This document shows, one piece after another, positions 59,773 through 64,000 of a stretch of DNA of 64,000 bases. Source of the stretch: Sarcocystis neurona (Eukaryota > Apicomplexa > Conoidasida > Eucoccidiorida > Sarcocystidae); contig KL647297.1 in NCBI GenBank assembly GCA_000727475.1, forward strand, positions 3,195,262-3,259,261, read 5' to 3'. Positions within the stretch are counted from its first letter, which is position 1; each line of letters starts with the position of its first letter. The notes under the pieces are model-generated. The model worked only from the letters and a program-made list of their open reading frames with translations. It was not told the DNA's origin and ran no database searches. The position numbers were made by a program, and so were the translations under genes.

Positions 59773-60606
59773 TTAGGCTGTTGCTGCGTAACGCCGCTGC
59801 ACCGAGGAGTGCTGCTGCTGCTCCTGCCATGAACATTGGGGGTGTGGTGCACGTTTTAATTGGTCACTACTGCAACGAAAAACAAGCTCAGAGTTCTCTC
59901 TGCTGTGTGGACGCGAGGACCCCCGTCCCTGACGCTCCTGCTGCTGCTGTTCTATAAACCCCGTGCTGCTCCGGCGGCTGTGCGCCCACTGCTGCTGCTG
60001 CTGCTCCTTCACTATACGTGCAGCACCACTGGCGGCGCTGCTCTCCGACCGACCGTTGCGCTGTAACGTGGACGCTCTTGCAGACTGACGCTGAACGCAC
60101 AACACACCGGCTGCTGCTGCTGCTGCTCTGTCTGAGGCTCCTCCTGTACTGGCTGCTCCTCCTCCTGTTCCTCCTGGTGCTTCGGACGGGCTACTAAGTG
60201 CTGCTGCTCCTGCGTCGCTACGTGCTGTTTCTGACGGTGCTCCTTTAGTAGCTGACGCTCCTGCTACGGCCACTGCTGCCGTGTTCTCTGCGATTTCCGC
60301 TGCGGCTGTGGCTGCCGTCTGCTGCTGCTCGTGCGTCCTGCTGCCTGCTACAGGCCCTTCTGCTCCTCCTGCGTCTGCATCAGTGCGGCAGCAACACCTT
60401 CTGACGCGTGCGGGAGCCTCGGAAAGCAGCATCTTGTCCTGCACTGTGTCGTTCTTCTGAGTCTTACTTCCTCCATTTGCTGCTTCTTCTTCGCTGCGGC
60501 CACGGGTGGGTCTCGTAGCTCCTGCTGTCTCCCTGTTTTCTTCTTCTCCTGCGCCCAGGCCGCTTTCTCTGCTGCTGCGGCGGTGCGCGTGTCGTTCCTC
60601 TTCCAT
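59773..60606 (-). CDS. low-complexity Ala/Gln/Ser/Glu-rich protein (277 aa)
   Basis: A long minus-strand frame starts at ATG (60,606) with MEEERHAHRRSSRESGLGAG and continues through a charged region (GRSEEEAANGGSKTQKND) and a possible metal-binding pair (RVRRCCCRTDADAG). It then runs into Ala/Gly/Gln/Ser-rich sequence over CAG-type repeats to a stop at 59,773. The first 90 codons are not repeat-derived and look genuine. Beyond about 60,100 the homopolymeric runs make the frame and end uncertain; two other frames stay open past the stop to 59,351. Proteins with long homopolymeric amino-acid runs are typical of Eimeria. Function unknown. Confidence 0.55.
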   Translation of the reverse strand: MEEERHAHRRSSRESGLGAGEEENRETAGATRPTRGRSEEEAANGGSKTQKNDTVQDKMLLSEAPARVRRCCCRTDADAGGAEGPVAGSRTHEQQQTAATAAAEIAENTAAVAVAGASATKGAPSETARSDAGAAALSSPSEAPGGTGGGAASTGGASDRAAAAAAGVLCVQRQSARASTLQRNGRSESSAASGAARIVKEQQQQQWAHSRRSSTGFIEQQQQERQGRGSSRPHSRENSELVFRCSSDQLKRAPHPQCSWQEQQQHSSVQRRYAATA

Positions 60607-62437
60607 TGCGGGGAAGAAGCAAACGCGTCACTCGAGAACACGCGTCGTAGTGGACTGACAACGCTGCAGTTCTGGCGGGGGAAACTGCCCAGGAGGGAGA
60701 CGTTCGGGTTGGTTGGGAGAAGAAAGGCTTTACAGAAGAGAGAAATATGAGGCACGGGGAAGACCGCACCCCCGAGGGGAAAAGAATTACTCCCCCGGAG
60801 GAACCTTTGGGCCGACAGAAATACGCTTGTGCAACGACGACGCGCGAGAAACCCCTGGAGCAACACAAAAAACCGCAAAGGAATGGGGAGGGGGAAATTT
60901 ACCGTGCTTTCTACTTGGAACGGTAAACACAACAGTAGAGAGCTCGAGCGCACGAGAACGAACTTTGCCGATTGGTCTTCAGGTGTGCTCGAAGAAAAGT
61001 ATGTGTTGCCGCGGGAGGCTCAAGGGTGCCGTTCCCTGCGCGCCGTACGGTGTGCCGAAAAAGGGCCGCACGCGTGGGGCTGGCGTCGAGACAGTGACTG
61101 TGGAGGAACAAAAGGTATTTAAGGCCACAAGAAATCGCGGCGAAAGCGCGAGACTTCCCCTACGCACAAAGGCTTAGACTGAACGGGGAGACGACCAGGG
61201 ATGTAGTAACGCACGCGAAGGTGAAAGGCATCGACGTGAAGAAAACGAGAATAACGTCCGGGGAGTACTCGGAGAGCCTGCAGGTGTAATACGGAAAGAG
61301 AGCCCTCGGAAGAAAACGACGTTAGTCAAGTCTTCCCGTGGGATGCAAGGGGGCAGCAAGAATTCGTGGACCCGGTGGGTGGGGGTGGGGGGGACACGAC
61401 GACGCAGCAACACCACTGTGGGCACGGCAGGATCGCAGAAAAGAGAGAGCATACCTTCGCGTTCAGGACAAAGATGACGGAGTTTTAGCTCCCCCGTCAG
61501 GAGGAGAACATATGGGAGCGCAAAGAGAAGGCAAAAAAATGGGAGGACCAGAGACACAGAAAAAGCAACGGCTCATTCCACTGTAGATACTGTTACTGCA
61601 GGTGCGAGACCCTGTATGAGGGAGGAGCGCTCTGCAGGACTAGCGCGGAGCAGCAGAGAAGTATTCCACTGTGTGATGCAACAATATCGGCTGCAGTGGC
61701 GCTTGCACGGTGGGCGACAAGCCCGAGTAAGCGCGGGGAAGCGGCAACCCCAGGCTACGCAGAGCACAGCGTGAGAGGACAACAGAAGGAGCAGCAAGAG
61801 CAGCTACCGCAGCAAGAGGGGAGGGCAACGGGATGAGTAGAAGAGCTGCAGCGGCAGCAGCAAGAGAGGGCAACCGCAAACGCAGCATAGCACAGCGGCA
61901 GCAGCAGCAGGATTCGGGGCAACAACACCAACAAAAGCAGCAGTGCAACGGCGGCAGCAGCAGTAGGGGCGAGCTGATAGCCCTCTAGCAGCAGAAGGCC
62001 GGGAAAACCGTAGTAGCAACAGGGGCGCTGACTGACTACCACTTTGACTGCCAACAACGGCAAGATGTGGAAGACCGCACGGAACGGTAAACGAAGAGGA
62101 GGAAGAAGCCGTTGTGCGCGCGCGTGTGCGTATATGTGTGGGCGTGGGTGTGCCAGCGAGCAGGGACAAGAACAGGAACTGCCAAAACTGCAGAGCGGCA
62201 GCATCGGCGTCGCAGCGAAGCAGCGCGCGTAGACGCACCAAGTGTAAAAGGAGCGCTCCACACACAGGAGCTCCAGCAGCAGTAGCCGGCTAAGCGGCTG
62301 TACCACGAAAGGGGGTAGTTAATACGGTTAATACGCGGATGCCGGAGTGTCGACACACCGGTCATCTGCGTGACAGTTGACAGCTTCCTTGATGAAAAGA
62401 CAGGAATGAAAACAAACAGCTCTTCCGGAAGTACAGG
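60607..62437. other. unresolved, probably minus-strand exons
   Basis: A minus-strand segment ending at about 61,475 (LKLRHLCPERE before an AACGCGAAG/GTATGC donor) looks like an exon. Around 61,020-61,177 both strands have protein-like frames. CAG-type repeats return at 61,790-61,960, with Leu/Cys-rich minus frames that I discount. No exon chain could be built. Confidence 0.35.
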
Positions 62438-62700
62438 AGAACTCAAAAATCGAGGTCCATCCCCACACAATGCAAACAAACCCTCAGTGGACCTCTGCGC
62501 GCGGACTACACGTACTTGCAGATGTGTGTATATATATATAATTAACAGACGCGTTTAAAGAACTAACCACATACAGACGATTACCTTCTGTAGAACTAAA
62601 AAAACCGCGGCCCATCCCCACACGCTGGGAAAACCTTCAGGCGGCCTCTAGCCGCGAAGTACGTGTACCTGTAGACGTATTTATATGTATATATATTTAA
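62438..62700. repeat. diverged tandem duplication, ~155-bp unit
   Basis: The order GAACT-AAAAA, CGAGGTCCATCCCCACAC, CCTC, a GTACGTGTAC-type motif and a TATATATA run occurs at about 62,438 and again at about 62,592, with substitutions throughout. It lies at the edge between repeat-rich and repeat-poor DNA. Confidence 0.7.
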
Positions 62701-64000
62701 ATAGCTATGCACACCATATTACTGCACAGCATGAACACATGTGAAGGCACATGCATGTACACATATATATAGGTGTATGATTTTGCGAATGAAAATGGAA
62801 GAATAGCTGTGGGCAATGGAGCAGCTCCCCTGGGCCTTGGGAGACTAAGACACTCGCAGCTCAATCCAGTAGTCTCTTGTCTCGCTGTACACCGAGAGAT
62901 TTCGATCGTACACTCCGCACGTCGTACATATAGATGTGAGTGTAGAGGATTACACGTTTTGTATACACGTGTAATCGACATATATATTGGCATGAGTCCG
63001 TGTCTCATCGTACAGTCGAGCGCGAGCAAGTACCGTAACAGCGAGTAGCTCTACGGCTACTTCTCAAGTGCTAGTGCAACCCGCTCGCTGTTGATAGCGC
63101 CGCAACTCAAAGTCACCTTCCCGCTCTGCACGGTTCACAGACGTGAACCGATGTTCATCCGCATAATTACGTGAATGCGTCCGGTCAGGGCACAAAGAAG
63201 ACTTCTACCGTGCTCCAAACAAATACGGATACGGATACATACGTGTGTAGACATCTTTGTACAACAGAAGGTGCACACAAAGGGGATCCAAAAGGAATTG
63301 TATCCGTGCAACAGCTGTAAGTAATCTCGTCAACATTCGAGAGAATGAAATTGGCGTACATGACAATGGACACAGCAAAAGAAAATGAGCAGCACCTTCA
63401 CACAAACGCATACCCTGCAAGAAACGTTGAAGATTTGCCTTACAAAATGCTTCTCTTCCCTAAATATTGACGCACACCTACAAATTCTATGCCGTCACAT
63501 ACCTGCACCAACTTCAGCTACATTGCGGACTCTATGAACCTCTACAGCGTCGCGCGTGAGTGCTTTCGTTTGTGAGCACGCCTTTTCTGCGGAACATCAA
63601 TCAACATGTGTTCACACCAGGACACATTGAAAAGCTCTTCTCACAGACACTGGAGACCCCGACCCCCTTTGTGCCCTCCCTTTGCGTTCCACTATCTGGA
63701 AAGCAGACAGAGTGTCCTGTTCGTACGCGTACTCTACCCCATGGACATGCGGGCGGACGACCTCACAGAAGCGTGAACATGGATTTTTGACCACCACTAA
63801 AGCGACAGGGATCTGATATAACCGCCGGGTGTACACGTTCAAAATGATCCAAGATGTCAATGTCCCACAAACGTGTATACATCCGCCCGGCGCACACTGA
63901 TGATTACTCTACATAAACCTGCAAACCGAGAGAGCCCCGGAGAATTTCACATTTCTCGATTCCTGAGATCTCTTGTATGTCGCTTTATCTCTGGGTAAGT
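62701..64000. other. repeat-poor DNA, no firm gene
   Basis: Minus 62697-63029 (contains RRAECTIEISRCTARQET) overlaps plus 62773-63048 (contains ANENGRIAVGNGAAPLGLG). Minus 63612-63860 reads IPVALVVVKNPCSRFCEV. These are candidates only. The composition resembles the 30.7-52 kb block. Confidence 0.35.

Noticed and set aside
1..64000. CRISPR array, insertion sequence, LTR or LINE element
   Set aside because: No regular spacer array, terminal inverted repeats, reverse transcriptase, integrase or transposase frame was seen. The repeats are simple or tandem.
1..64000. Telomere-type AAACCCT arrays expected in Eimeria repeat-rich segments
   Set aside because: None found by eye, so the genus call rests on CAG tracts, gene structure and segmentation and remains an inference.

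Overview
The window looks like nuclear DNA of an apicomplexan parasite, most likely a coccidian of the genus Eimeria. The reasons are short exons with clean GT..AG introns of about 0.1-0.9 kb, runs of CAG/CTG and TG/TA microsatellites through whole kilobases, and alternation between repeat-rich and repeat-poor blocks (the R and P segments described for Eimeria chromosomes). I saw no rRNA, tRNA, bacterial operon, CRISPR or viral gene. The species cannot be named from the sequence alone.

Layout. Positions 1-30,700 are repeat-rich: AT/TG arrays, a 1.5 kb degenerate TAG-trinucleotide tract (13.7-15.3 kb), CAG tracts and several minisatellites. Between them lie small exons, nearly all on the minus strand. 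The best gene here is a nine-exon coiled-coil protein (25,228-30,676) in which every splice junction keeps the reading frame. Positions 30,700 to about 52,000 are repeat-poor and evenly composed. They hold a predicted secreted protein built from three tandem 279-base exons (38,707-41,539), a second tandemly duplicated locus (36.5-37.1 kb), a surface-antigen-like ORF (47,573-48,223) and a signal-peptide ORF (49,549-50,040). Positions 52,000-62,400 are repeat-rich again, with a Tra2-like RNA-binding protein (53,094 to about 55,870) and a Gln/Ala/Ser-rich protein (59,773-60,606). The last 1.6 kb is repeat-poor.

Method and limits. Most lines of open reading frame here are not genes, because CAG, TG/TA and purine-rich DNA stays open in many frames. 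I accepted a coding segment when a plausible protein frame was bounded by AG and GT and when the phases of adjacent exons agreed. Five-prime ends are often missing, and several entries are single exons. Nearly every supported exon is on the minus strand, so this looks like a co-directional gene cluster; the genes show no obvious shared pathway. The most unusual object is the tandem exon-cassette gene, whose introns are about 98% identical between units while one of the exons has diverged strongly.
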